A stretch of DNA of 64,000 bases from Eumeta japonica (taxonomy: Eukaryota > Arthropoda > Insecta > Lepidoptera > Psychidae): contig BGZK01000498.1 of the NCBI GenBank assembly GCA_005406025.1, positions 310,001 through 374,000 of the forward strand. The letters run 5' to 3'. A model generated the notes under the pieces. That model did no database searches. It was not told where the DNA came from and saw only the letters and a list, made by a program, of their open reading frames with translations. The position numbers and the translations under genes are program-made. This document shows, in pieces, positions 11,020 through 21,859 of the stretch; position 1 is the stretch's first letter; each line of letters starts with the position of its first letter.

Positions 11020-13951
11020 GTTTTTAAACTTTCTGCTATATATTGTACAAGTCAAATTGCGTTAATTCACCAGCAGTTTGCTGTTGTAATAACCCAGTAT
11101 CTGATTAACATCCGTGTATAAACAATATCGAAAAAAAGAATAGCGACTGTTGTACTAAAGAAATCGTAGATGTTGAAAAGTCTGCAATTCATTATGTTGT
11201 AGAACTAATTTATTTCCAAAGTGTTAAAGAATCAAACCAATCATTCTATGCTGCATATATAACGAAAAAAATATAAAGTAAAACTGAAAATTGTCAAATT
11301 CTCACGAAATGTGTATTTGTTGTAAGCTTTTTTATATTAGTGGAGCCAAAGTTAATGTGTTTACATTAAATATTGAAATATAATATGTACATATACACCA
11401 TCTAATATTGTCTCGTTTACATTTATGAAACCCCTAAGTCTATATATTTACATTTGGATTTGTAAAAAAATATAATACAAATATTGTATGAGGTGCCTCA
11501 GTCATGTAGACCGAGTACTTGAATTTAAATGCTTAGCATAAAAAATTACTGTGTAAATATACCTATATTTTTTTATTTAGAATCTAAAACGTTAATTATT
11601 GATAAATTAAGAATGAAGTCATATTTTGTAAAGAAATTGTAAAAATGTGCTTATACAATTTTGTTACAATTTTCTAAACTTCTTACATTCTTTTTAGTAA
11701 ATCAGTTTGTTAACAATCAAAATTTATATACGCAACCACGATCCGAAGAGTGCTTCTGCGCGCTCTTGTAGCCGTCCATAAAATATATTCATTTGAAAGA
11801 ATGTGAACAAGTGCTAGTCAGAATTGTCGCTTTGACATATCCTTCTTTAAAAAATCTTATTATCTGAATCTATGAAATCAGTTATATTACGTATTCAGTA
11901 CATAGCACAATAAAAAATATGTACTTATCACTTTTGTCCATAAATATGTGCAGAACAAGTTCTCTGCACGGTGTGAGACATATGTTTTATTTAGGTGAAA
12001 TTTTTATAAAAAACGAATTCTATATACAAAGTCTAAATAAGGAATTCATATTAGTAAGATTACTTTTCAGACAATGTAAAATGATTTTCTCTTCAAATAA
12101 TTCTATTCCTACCACAGAAAAGAAATTATTGTTGAACCCCTTCTAATATTTGTATGAATTACCTAAAATATTTGTTTATATAATATGCAAAATACGTGAA
12201 ATTTAAAGCAAAATCAGTTACGTTTAAATTGCAAATCTAACTTAGCATAAAATCGTTGTATCTAACTAACAGCAAGTCAGATTAAAACGAGTCACTATGA
12301 AATTATGTTTGTTCCAAACTAGATAATATGCATGAGAATTTGTATTTTCTTATGTTAACATACTAGAGTATAAGTGGTAGAGTTGATCGCAGGAAAAGAG
12401 GAAGTATACAAAATTACAATAAAATAAATATTACAAGCATTTAACAATCTTTTTTTCAGTTTTTGCCCAGCTAGAAAGTTGTATTTATGGTTATAACAGC
12501 TTACATATTTTTGTAGGACACAGAACTATAAAATGTAGAAATGAACGAGTTGAAAAGGTACTTTTCAGATCGTGACTGTGTAACAATACCACTGTTTCCT
12601 AGGAAGATTATTGAGTGATGTTATTTTTTTTAGTTTGGTGTGTGATTTTTATACTGGGTGTAAAATAATATCGGGTCATTTCTTTTTTCTAATAATCTAC
12701 TAAATATAGGTTCCTAAACGACTTATATTTTAATCGGTTTTTAAAATTAAACAATGTGGAATAGCATCCCAATCATAGGCGTACTGTTAAGGCGAGAAGG
12801 GGGGGGGGGGGCGGGCGTTTACACAATCTGACCTAAAAAATTGACTTGCCCCACACAAATTGACACTTAATTTAACGAAAAACCCAATAATCTAATTGAA
12901 ATTCCCTAAATTAGGGGAGCGAAATCTGTTGATTTCCCACGAATTCCCTCTCAAAATTATTGTAACAAATGAAAGAAATTTCAACATTTTAAATAATATT
13001 TGTTTTTCATATCACACATTTTTTTCTCTATTTTTACTGCTAGCATCTCACTCAATGCGTTAAACTTTGCGCTGCCGCCTATACTTGGGAACATGTACTG
13101 TCCCACACAGTTTTTTTAAGGCGGAACACTTACCCCAATAACAATCAGCGTCAATGTTGTCTCCAGGAAGTTCAAACCCGTCTTGACCAAAAATCCAACA
13201 AAGCGTGACCTTGCCATTCGTTTTTTAAATTTTGTTCTATCACAAATTTATAAAACACTGAAAATCGCTTCAGCACAGGTACTAGTGATTTCATTTGAAA
13301 CTATTGAGCTTCTGATGAATTTACAGATTATATAATAAAAAATAAAGAATCCCTGAAATCAATATGCGTGATAATGTCTGACGTTAATTCAATATAAAAA
13401 TATTGGGTTTTGACGTCCCACTGTTAACATAAAATTAACGATGAAATATGAAAATCCTCGCATAACGCCAAGCCCCATAAAATCCTTAATCAACTTAAGG
13501 TGCCCCGCAGTTTGAAGAATTTGGGGAACGAAGATGTTAGGTAGAATAGAGGTCTTTATTGTGTATCTTTTCTGTAACAATTTCTGTCTGGCGAGTCAAT
13601 TGTATTTTGGAGGTATTGCAGGTGAACTGTCTTACACTCGAGTTTACTGACATACTATATGTACATTTAAAGTTAGTATTACAAGCTTATTACTATGTTA
13701 GTCTCTCCTCCAGTTTCCTCAGGGCTCTCCAGATCTCTGAATTTGCATGCAGCAAGCTTTTTCAGCATATTCGAATGCAGATCGTGAATCCTCAGATGCC
13801 ACGTGTCTTCATCGATCATCTCCCAAAGTATCTTCATTTGAGCTTGGAAAGTTGCCCGCAACTTTAAGAGCTTGTTTGTATTGACGTTCAAGTGTTAAAA
13901 TGTGTTACTTGCTCACTTGTGGTAACAGCTGCATTATGCCATAGTCAAGTA
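11020..13951. other. AT-rich intergenic DNA with a G13 run
   Basis: No supported gene. A run of 13 G residues lies at 12799-12811. A somewhat GC-richer patch at about 13060-13250 and short open frames around 13560-13890 show no recognisable domain. Confidence 0.4.
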
Positions 13952-15060
13952 GTAATACCCCGTAATACCCCGCTTTACGCGAGGGATACGTTCCGAAAAA
14001 AATCGCGTTAACTGAAATTCGTGTATATCAAGGTTTATGATTAAACATAGTCAAAATTGAATACAAAAAAATACGAATCATTTTAATCAATCACTATAAT
14101 TCTAAGAACACTTTATGCAATACATACTATTAATTATTTTTTACGGAAAAATACATTGTCTTTTAGGTAGCGTTTTTTTTTACGTTTTTGTAAAATACGT
14201 TCATAACACCCAACACTGTTTTTGATTGTTTGACACACGGTCAAGAAACTGTCATCATTATTGTTTATACCCTGCAATATGTCCAAACCTGAATAAATTT
14301 TTGAAAGAGCATTTTGTATTCCCCCTGAAGATAAAACTTTCTCTTCTACTTGTTCTTTCTCATCGTAGATAGGATTATTCTGTAACTCGATCAAATCTTC
14401 ATTGCTGTGAGGATCGTTATGTGTTGCTACAAGTTCTGCGAGATCTTCTACCGTGACATCTTCAAGTTCAGACCCCTCAATCATTGCAGCAATGTCTTCA
14501 AGCACTTGTCTCTGCATCTGGACGATTCTTCTAGGTGCTTCCACTACATCTGGCCAAAGATTATGTCACACTCCGTTCATAGAACTCTTTAACTTCCTTC
14601 CAAGCCTCTTCTATGTTGTGAATAGCCTTCATAATGTACGACTTCCACCACTCTCGCATAGACTGTCTTCCTTCCCCGTCAGTTTCATGAATTAGTTGGC
14701 TAAAAGTGCAACGATGGTAATAAGCTTTGAAGTTTGCTATTACTCCCTGGTCCATAGGTTGTAATATTGACGTAGTGTTTGGTGGAAAGAACTTCACATA
14801 CACTTTTAAGTCTGGGCGTATCAAGTGAGGTTGGATGTCCTGGGGCATTGTCTAAGAGTAATATAACTTTAGGTTCAAGCCCATTTCTGGCACAGTAGGA
14901 TTTGACTGATGGGCAAAAACTATTAGAATACCATTCTTGAAAAATTTCCCGTGTAACCCATGCCTTTCTGTTTGATCGCCACACAACTAGTAGACTTGTC
15001 TTCTCTGTGCCTCGCATTGCACGGGGTGTTTCTGAATGGTACACTAGTAAATTATGTTAT
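13952..15060 (-). mobile_element. Tigger/pogo-type transposon, truncated and broken
   Basis: Minus-strand frames give the second half of a Tigger transposase: SETPRAMRGTEKTSLLVVW, then the catalytic block VILLLDNAPGHP, then FPPNTTSILQPMDQGVI, and the tail EAPRRIVQMQRQVLEDIAAM. These are spread over three frames, with a stop near 14565. The CENP-B-type N-terminal DNA-binding region and the first catalytic Asp are missing. The 3' end carries a Tigger-like terminal repeat (13957-14035, containing accccgctttacgcgaggga), with the start of the repeat tandemly doubled. The opposite terminal repeat was not found. Confidence 0.85.
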
Positions 15061-15415
15061 TCACATTTCTTTTAGTTTTCTTTTCGCGGGCTAATCTATT
15101 TCTTTCATCAATCGTTTGCTTGTCAATGCGAGTATGATGTTCGAATTTTTTTTGGCGCTGCCCTTCTCGCCTCTTCCTTTTGTCTTTAGCAGTATTCCAT
15201 TTTTTGGCGCTGATGACCTTGCTTGATGTTGGGTTAGCACGAGCAATATAGCTCCAGCCACACTCGCGGGCGATCTGTTCCTCATCAATATATTTATTTT
15301 GACAAAGCGTCGTAACAATGTGAGGTTCGCGACATCCAGTGCAAGTTGTCCCGTCGCGTTTCTTTATTTTACATGTTTGATCTTGATTTATTTCGTTTTG
15401 GGTTACGATTTTCAA
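15044..15415 (-). CDS. unknown 123-residue open frame upstream of Tigger
   Basis: I do not recognise this protein. It starts MKIVTQNEINQDQ, has four Cys in its first third (CKIKKRDGTTCTGC then TTLC), a middle block ARECGWSYIARANP, and a Lys/Arg-rich C-terminal half. It lies on the same strand as the Tigger fragment and runs into it at the point where Tigger homology begins. It does not look like a Tigger N-terminus. It may be part of another element that fused with Tigger, or a chance frame. Confidence 0.25.
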   Translation of the reverse strand: MKIVTQNEINQDQTCKIKKRDGTTCTGCREPHIVTTLCQNKYIDEEQIARECGWSYIARANPTSSKVISAKKWNTAKDKRKRREGQRQKKFEHHTRIDKQTIDERNRLAREKKTKRNVNNIIY

Positions 15416-15419
15416 TTCG

Positions 15420-16200
15420 ATTTGGCCTGCAATTTGCTTTACTATTACATTCTAGTAAATTTTAAACATTACCTCGGTATTGCAGTTGTCGCATCGGTAA
15501 TTTTACATTGCGTTTGGATATTTTACCTTATTATTAGGTTAGTAAGTATTACATTTCCGTCACACTTGTAATATTTAATGAAGTCGAAGGGTGGGGTTTT
15601 ATTCACTGAACTTCAGTTTTAATGTGTTCATTTTCGTAGAGATTTTAGATGTCACCTTTTAAAGTGGCTGTCGACTGGGGCGGGGTCAGGCGTACGCCCG
15701 GCCCGAAGTTTGCAAGTGGTTGTCCACCGCACTCACTTGTTCGTAACTTCGTCGCGCCGAGTCGCACTAAGGTTAACTCTACGTTTTTTTTTTTGTGACA
15801 CGAAACTAAGAGGCACGGAGCTCCGCTGAACACGTCCATTCGTAACAGTTTGAACGGGACTCGATGTTAGTTAGGTATCGTAGTGATTCAGTAATTCCCT
15901 GGTTCGGGTGAGAGGACTGGTCAAGCGGAAGAGGAGAACGTTGCAAAGGAAGGCAAAAACATCGAAAATATGTAGGTATCTCTTTTCAGTTTCACTCTAG
16001 GAGCCTATAACATTGTAACTTACATATTTGTATTATTGTGACAATATTCATAAATAGTTTAATGAATAAACGAATATTTATAAATCGTTTATTGCATTCG
16101 CATTGAACTCATTGAGGACAGAGTGGACTGTATGAAAATAATTTCTGATATCTGTACGTAAGTTTTATTTTCTTATTAATATCAAAACTAGTTGGCTTCG
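15420..16200. other. mixed intergenic DNA with a GC-rich patch
   Basis: A GC-rich patch at about 15650-15780 stands out from its surroundings but gives no recognisable domain on either strand. The rest is AT-rich without supported features. Confidence 0.35.
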
Positions 16201-16905
16201 CAGAAATTGGTCTGCACTTTTTTAAAGGTGATTTGCCAGTATAGTTAATGGCAGCAGCTGCAGCAGCATGAACGTATAATTATTTTTCTTCCTTTGTATC
16301 GATCGATATCAAATTCAATCCCGGTATTATTTTCGATTCTGATCCTAGTCACACTTGATCCCACATTCGTTTTCGACCCTAGCCCCGATCTCAATTTCGC
16401 TTCCAGTCAATTCTTATCCTAGCTTCGCTCTCGATTTTGCTTTCAATTTCGATTCCGTTGCCGCGCTCCTCGTTCTTATTTTTGTCTCCATATAATCCCG
16501 ATTCCGATTTTGCTCCCGATTTCAATTGCGGTTCCACTTTTGATTAAATTTCAATAAATTATTCAATTTTTAAGGGTTTTTTCATGCAGGAACCCAGTGG
16601 CGGCGCTAGGCGTCGGCGACGTTGGCGACCGCCGACGGCCTCGCGCCTGAAGGGGCCTCGCAAACAAAAAAGTTTTGCCTACAAGTTATTAAAAAGAGGC
16701 CTCGCAAACCTGATGTCGCCGACGTCCACGAGTGGTGTAGCGCCGCCACTGCAGGAACCCTGAGAATAACGCTATAAAAGTACCCTAATAGTAATCCAGC
16801 AAGCTCCTCTACCTTCCAGTGAAAGTCGCACTGTGATCGATTTAGCCGTTCTAGAGTACAAAGAGTAACTATTTCGACTTAATTTTAATCTTTTCATGAT
16901 TTTCG
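16200..16905 (-). repeat. copy A of an unclassified lepidopteran-type repeat, with nested MITE
   Basis: On the minus strand this holds the tract of imperfect GATCGGGATC-like units (16315-16540) and the segment ending 'ggttcctgcatgaaaaaacc'. Its left end matches the end of the copy at 21860-23550: both share a block like 'gtatagttaatggcagcagc'. A 157-bp hAT-type MITE is inserted at 16595-16751. No protein is encoded. The family name is unknown to me. Confidence 0.65.
16595..16751. mobile_element. hAT-type MITE with perfect 8-bp target duplication
   Basis: This is a 157-bp GC-rich element with terminal inverted repeats beginning cagtggcggcgcta at the left and ending tagcgccgccactg at the right. 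It is flanked on both sides by caggaacc (16587-16594 and 16752-16759). An 8-bp duplication and CAGTGGCG ends are characteristic of the hAT superfamily. It is too short to encode a transposase, so it is non-autonomous. It interrupts the surrounding repeat copy cleanly. Confidence 0.9.
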
Positions 16906-18379
16906 TGTCCTTTCACGGTCACAATTAGCACTTTTTAGGGCCATGGCCCTCTTCACTTTCCGTACGCGTATATCGGCGGCCGATGCTGGCTGCCCACAAT
17001 AGAACTATTTATGAATATTAAATTTTGTATGTTGGATTTATTAATTACGCTTCTATTAGATTTTAAATTTTTATTTACTTGTATTGTTTACGTAAATAAA
17101 ATAGGGTTTACTTAGTTAGATATCGTTCTACCACCATGCCGCGAAATATTAGGAGCTAAAAAAGAGAAAAAATATTTTATTAGGAGGGTCAGAACATAAT
17201 GCACAAGAGCTCTTGCAATGTACGTGGACGTTAGCGAAAATTCGTCAGGCAACGTTTGGGTTATAGTCAACACTACAATATATGCGCAATGGATATTGTC
17301 TGGCCACTACAAGTCACAGAAACTTATGCCATACCAAGTGTCTGTTGTTGTAGAGGAGCACACGTTAAACACCTAGGCGAGAGCTAGAACTAAGAACGCG
17401 AGGTTTCGCTAGACGACATCGGCGTGCATTCCGTATTACGTGTATAAAATTTTCTGAAAAGTAGATAAGCGGTACCTCTATAAATACTTAAATCCTAAAT
17501 GTCAAGAAACTTTTATTTTCATTATGTACTATTGGAAACGGATGATCTTTTCATTGTCAATTAGTGTATCTATAAAGTCATAGTGGTCTCGTAACGCGAA
17601 GCCGGCCGCTCAACCACCGTGCTGCTACCGCGGTCGTGCGTCACAGTCATGAATCTTTGTGATCACGCGTGCGCGTACGCTTTTTCTTGCTAGAGCTACA
17701 TCGAGTTTTAAGAAAAACATTTAGAAAATTCTTTACTTTCCTCTAGTGTTAAACAATTCTTGATATGTTCAGATCTACACATACGTCTCTAAGGAATTAA
17801 TATCCGATTTCATTTTACTCCCAGTATATTTTAGTTGATATGGCGTAAAAGGTGTAAAAATTTTGCTATTTTTTGGAAAATGGATCCTATTGCAAAAATG
17901 ATTAATTATGTCTTCTCCCTTTTATCTACAAAAAAAAATGGATGTATAAATGTTTTGAATTATTGACAATATATGTACATAAAATTATGAAATCAGTGGA
18001 AATTTACTTTTCACAATTTTACCCAGTTTCTAACTTACAAAACGACAAAAGGAAATTTGGAGTTTAGGTGTCATCAGCAGACCATTGTTGGACATAAGCT
18101 TTTCTTGGGAAGAGGTGCTCAAATTTATGTACTGAGGCGATTCCATAATCATGTCAGACATATAGCGCTGTTTAAACCTTCTAGAGATAAAACAGAGTGG
18201 TATAATATTATTTCGTAGAACGTAAAATTCATTAATGAAACTTTAATGGTATTAGACATGCTATAGTTTTTTTGTTATCGTAGCTAATAATATTCGATAT
18301 TTCAATTCGTATTACGCGATTAAATGCGTATTTCATTTCTACAACAAAAATGTCTTCGCTTTATTTGCCTTTGACCCTC
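16906..18379. other. intergenic DNA, nothing recognised
   Basis: Several moderately GC-rich patches occur (about 17200-17440 and 17580-17690), but no open frame with a recognisable motif was found. The patch just before 18380 may belong to the 5' part of the following retroelement in unreadable form. Confidence 0.35.
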
Positions 18380-19635
18380 GAAGACCGGGATATCTTCGAC
18401 TAATGACCTTACTTTGACATGTGGTGAAAACTTTCGAACTTGTACTGCTAGACTATGTCCTTTTCTGTCTCCGCGACAGGAACAGTTCGGTTTTCGTAGC
18501 GGCTACTCGATCACGTTGCAGCTCATACGGATATCACATCACCTGGCGTTCGAGAAGAACTGTGAACGGTACACGGTAGCAGTACTCTTGTACATGTAGA
18601 AAGCCTACAATAGAATGTGGTACGATAGCCTATTCTATAAGCTACTGGAAATCCCACTGCCGCTCGCAATGACGAAAGTCATCACCGGTTTCTTACGCAA
18701 TCGTAGTTTTTGCGTCGCTATTGAAGAGACACTGTCCACCCCCTGCCCGATCCGGTCGTCCCGCAGAGCAGCTGCTTATCTCCCAGTCTTTGCACAATAT
18801 TTAGACGACAACGCCTATTTTCATCGTTCGTCGATCACGTAGGGTCGATTTGACTGCGAGGAAAATTCAACGAGTCTGACGTATTAGCCGAATGGATATA
18901 TAAGTGGAAGATGGCTGTCAATAGAGGTAAGACGGCCACTCTACTTACTGGTAGTCAACAAAACATGCAAACATGAGGTCAAGCCGTGGAGTGGAACTCC
19001 TGAGTCCGATACCTGGGCGTCCATGTCAACCGCTCACTGCGTATAGTGCCCCAGTTGGGCCACGCGATTCAGATGAAGCGACCTGCGCGCGCCAAACTCC
19101 GGCCCATCGTCACGTCTAGGCTACCCACGAGGACTAAGATCGCAATATGTAATTGTTACATACGCTCCCGCCTGACCTATTCCGCACCGCGGCCTGGTAG
19201 GACTCTAAGTTCAGCAGAGCCTTGTACTATGGATGATTGCGAAGGGCGGATGGTGCGTGATACGATGGTAGAGGAACGACGTCATCGCCAGGGACCTGCA
19301 ATCTGTCGAAAACTTTATCCGCACACAGGCACTGCGTGTGTTTAACCGAGCAGATGAGGGTCCTTTTCCATCGCTCCACAACTAAACGCCACGAAACAAG
19401 CGAGCGGCCACCCGCTCCCCTGGGTTCAATTTTTTTTCCCCTAAGCGGGGAACGGGTATCTCCCGACAGATAGGCAACACAACAAGGGCAAACACAACAC
19501 GACAGCTCTTTTGACCCATAAGGGCAGCGTTCCTCGCGAGACGAAGCCCGAGTCCAAGGCTACGAGCTTATGCCCGCACTTGCAGCCGACAATCGGTTGC
19601 AAAACACTCGACGACTATGACGACGACGTCTAGAT
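18380..19635 (+). mobile_element. Jockey-like non-LTR retrotransposon, dead 3' half
   Basis: Plus-strand frames give reverse transcriptase blocks in order: RQEQFGFRSGYSITLQLIR, then KAYNRMWYDSLFYKLLEIPL, FLRNRSFCVAIEETLSTP, a damaged LDDNAYF where the catalytic YADD should be, RLPTRTKIAICNCYIRSRL, and NDVIARDL near the C-terminus. The frame shifts between blocks and there are internal stops. A deletion removes most of the segment between the template-grip motif and YADD. The pattern fits Jockey-clade elements known from Lepidoptera. The endonuclease half was not found. Confidence 0.85.
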
Positions 19636-19944
19636 GCTTAGTATGCTCCAAATACTTCGCATCGAAAAGGCTGTGAAACTTCATAAAAAACTTTGTAGCT
19701 CTGATTCGAAATTAGATTCTTATTTTAAGAGTTTAAAACGAGACCAAAAAGTTACATACATTAATATTAATGTTGACATTGTTAAATGGGTAAACATTGA
19801 CAACGCAGGGACGTTATCTATAATATATAAATGAATCGCCAAAATATGTGTACGCAGATTACAAAACAACTTCACCGAATTGTATATTTCTTTTTTTTTT
19901 TGTATTCGTTATTGTCAAGGCAAAGTTTGTATGAAAAAAAATAA
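19636..19944. other. AT-rich spacer
   Basis: A 66-codon open frame (19634-19834) has no recognisable motif. It follows directly on the retroelement tail and is probably chance or repeat sequence. Confidence 0.35.
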
Positions 19945-20360
19945 CACTTTCTATCTGTCTGTCTGTCTGTTGTGGGTATTTTCGAAAGGACTGAACAGAT
20001 AACGATACGACTTTTACTGGACGGTAGAGGTGCTTACTGGACTACATTTAGGATACTTTTTATGGAAATAATTTTTAGAGTTCCCGCATGAAAAAACCTT
20101 AAGAAATGGGATAATCTAGTAGAATTGAAGCAAAAGTGAAACCGGAATCAAGATCAGGAGCAAAACCGAATTCGGCGTTAGATCGAGACGACCCCTCGTA
20201 TCTGTCTGTCTATTTGTCAAGGTTAAATTCGGAACGGCTGATCAGATTGTGAAGCGACGTTCACTAGAAGATAGAAAAGCTTACTAATATACGTTTAGAA
20301 CACTTTTTAACGCGATATTTTTAGGATTCCTGAGTGAAAAAAACCCTTAAAGTGGTAGAA
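19945..20360 (+). repeat. copies B and C of the GATC-rich repeat family, in tandem
   Basis: Two related units, about 19945-20190 and 20191-20360, each begin with tctgtctgtctat-like repeats. They run through a block like 'ttcactagaagatag' or 'ttttactggacggtagaggt' and reach a 'gttcccgcatgaaaaaacc'-like segment. They match the reverse complement of the right part of copy A. Neither encodes protein. Confidence 0.6.
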
Positions 20361-20648
20361 TAAAACGCTACAATACGCTCCACTTACTGAGTTTACAGGT
20401 TCTGAGTTCTGAGGTACTAAGTTTACATATCAAAGAAATGCCAACACGCACAGCGTCGCGACAATCGCTCGATTTATTTAGAAAAACCTCAAAATCTTAA
20501 TAAAATGCTTTGGGACAATTTGCGGTGAGTATCATACAAATTCATCTATATTGGACAGTGATTTTTTATGCAGATTTTACTTGCAAATATGTGTTTAGCT
20601 TTAAATTACCTATTATTTGCCAATGGCATCAATCTCACGACTGGGGCG

Positions 20649-20763
20649 TTTTTGGGGTTCCGAAGCAAAAACGCAACTCTAATAGTTTGGTCATGTTGGT
20701 CCGTCCGTATGTCACAGGCATTATACTCAAAAACCACAATATGTATATTGATGAAATTTCTAG

Positions 20764-20815
<52 letters not shown>

Positions 20816-21478
20816 TTGTATAAGCAGCTACTTAGTTTGGTAGTTAAATAACAAAAATAAATATTTCTAATATATGTAACTCCATACATGTCACAGAAGC
20901 TGAAAAAAACTCTTTTCAGCAAACATCAATGTGTATCACATATTTAAACAGTTATTTTAAAAACACTTATATTTTTGAGTAATTTTTTTGATTGAGTTAA
21001 TATTTGCGGAAATATAGTAATAAGCACTTTAGTCACCTATAACTAGAAAAACAAGTTTGTATGTCGACTGTTAATATTGAACTAGTGTAACCTAAAGTGC
21101 ATCAGCAAAAGTGTGTATCTTCATGGCACTTACATCTTTTTGTTGGAAAGCGAAATTATTCACATAATCAGAGAAATTGCTTAAAAACCTTAAAATGTTT
21201 TTAAAAGAACTGTCAAAATATGTGCTACACGTTGATGTTTGCTGAGAAAAAAAAATTTCAACTTCTGTTACATGTATAGAGTGCTTCCACAGAAATATTT
21301 GTTTTCATTATTTAGCTACCAAACTAAGTAGCGGCTTGCACAAGACACTTACAGTGTAAATTTGATCAATAAACGTCTTTTAGTTTTTAATAAAATGCCT
21401 GTGACAGACGAACGGACGGACATGACGAAACTATAAGGATTCCGTTTTTGCCATTTTGACTCAGAACCCTTAAAATGA
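20649..21478. mobile_element. foldback element of lepidopteran type
   Basis: The left arm (about 20649-20950) and right arm (about 21220-21478) are inverted copies. Matching pairs include 'ctacttagtttggtagttaa' against 'ttagctaccaaactaagtag', and a 'cagcaaacatcaa' block near the centre. The outer ends carry the gtttcgtcatgtccgtccg motif followed by tctgtcacaggca. A (TA)n run expands the left arm only. No protein is encoded, so it is probably a MITE. Confidence 0.8.
20767..20812. repeat. (TA)n microsatellite
   Basis: About 23 uninterrupted TA units lie inside the left arm of the foldback element and are absent from the matching place in the right arm. Confidence 0.95.
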
Positions 21479-21859
21479 CTATGGTGATTAAGAATTTGAT
21501 CTCAAAATAATTTCTAAGACAAATTGTTGACTTTTTGTTACTTAGCTTAACTTTAATTTATCAAAATAGTTTTATTTTTGTTGTACTTACAATGGGGCAT
21601 TTTGTAATAAGACGTGAGGTATATTATCAACACCAAGCCTTATAAAACGCTCCACCTAAGGTTTAAAAAGTTTTTGTTTTTTTTCAGCTAGTGTATAAGA
21701 AAATGTATGTTACCAAACACAAATGCAAGTTTGTAATTTAAATACTACTTGTTACATTTTTAATAAGTTATATGGTTAAAAAAGTTTACAAGTAACTTTA
21801 TTGAGCATCACGTAAAACAGAGGCTTATTGTATCGTTTTTCTATATAACTTGTTAGACT

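Noticed and set aside
13559..13891. Overlapping 102- and 70-codon frames
   Set aside because: No recognisable motif on either strand and no splice context. Likely chance or old repeat sequence.
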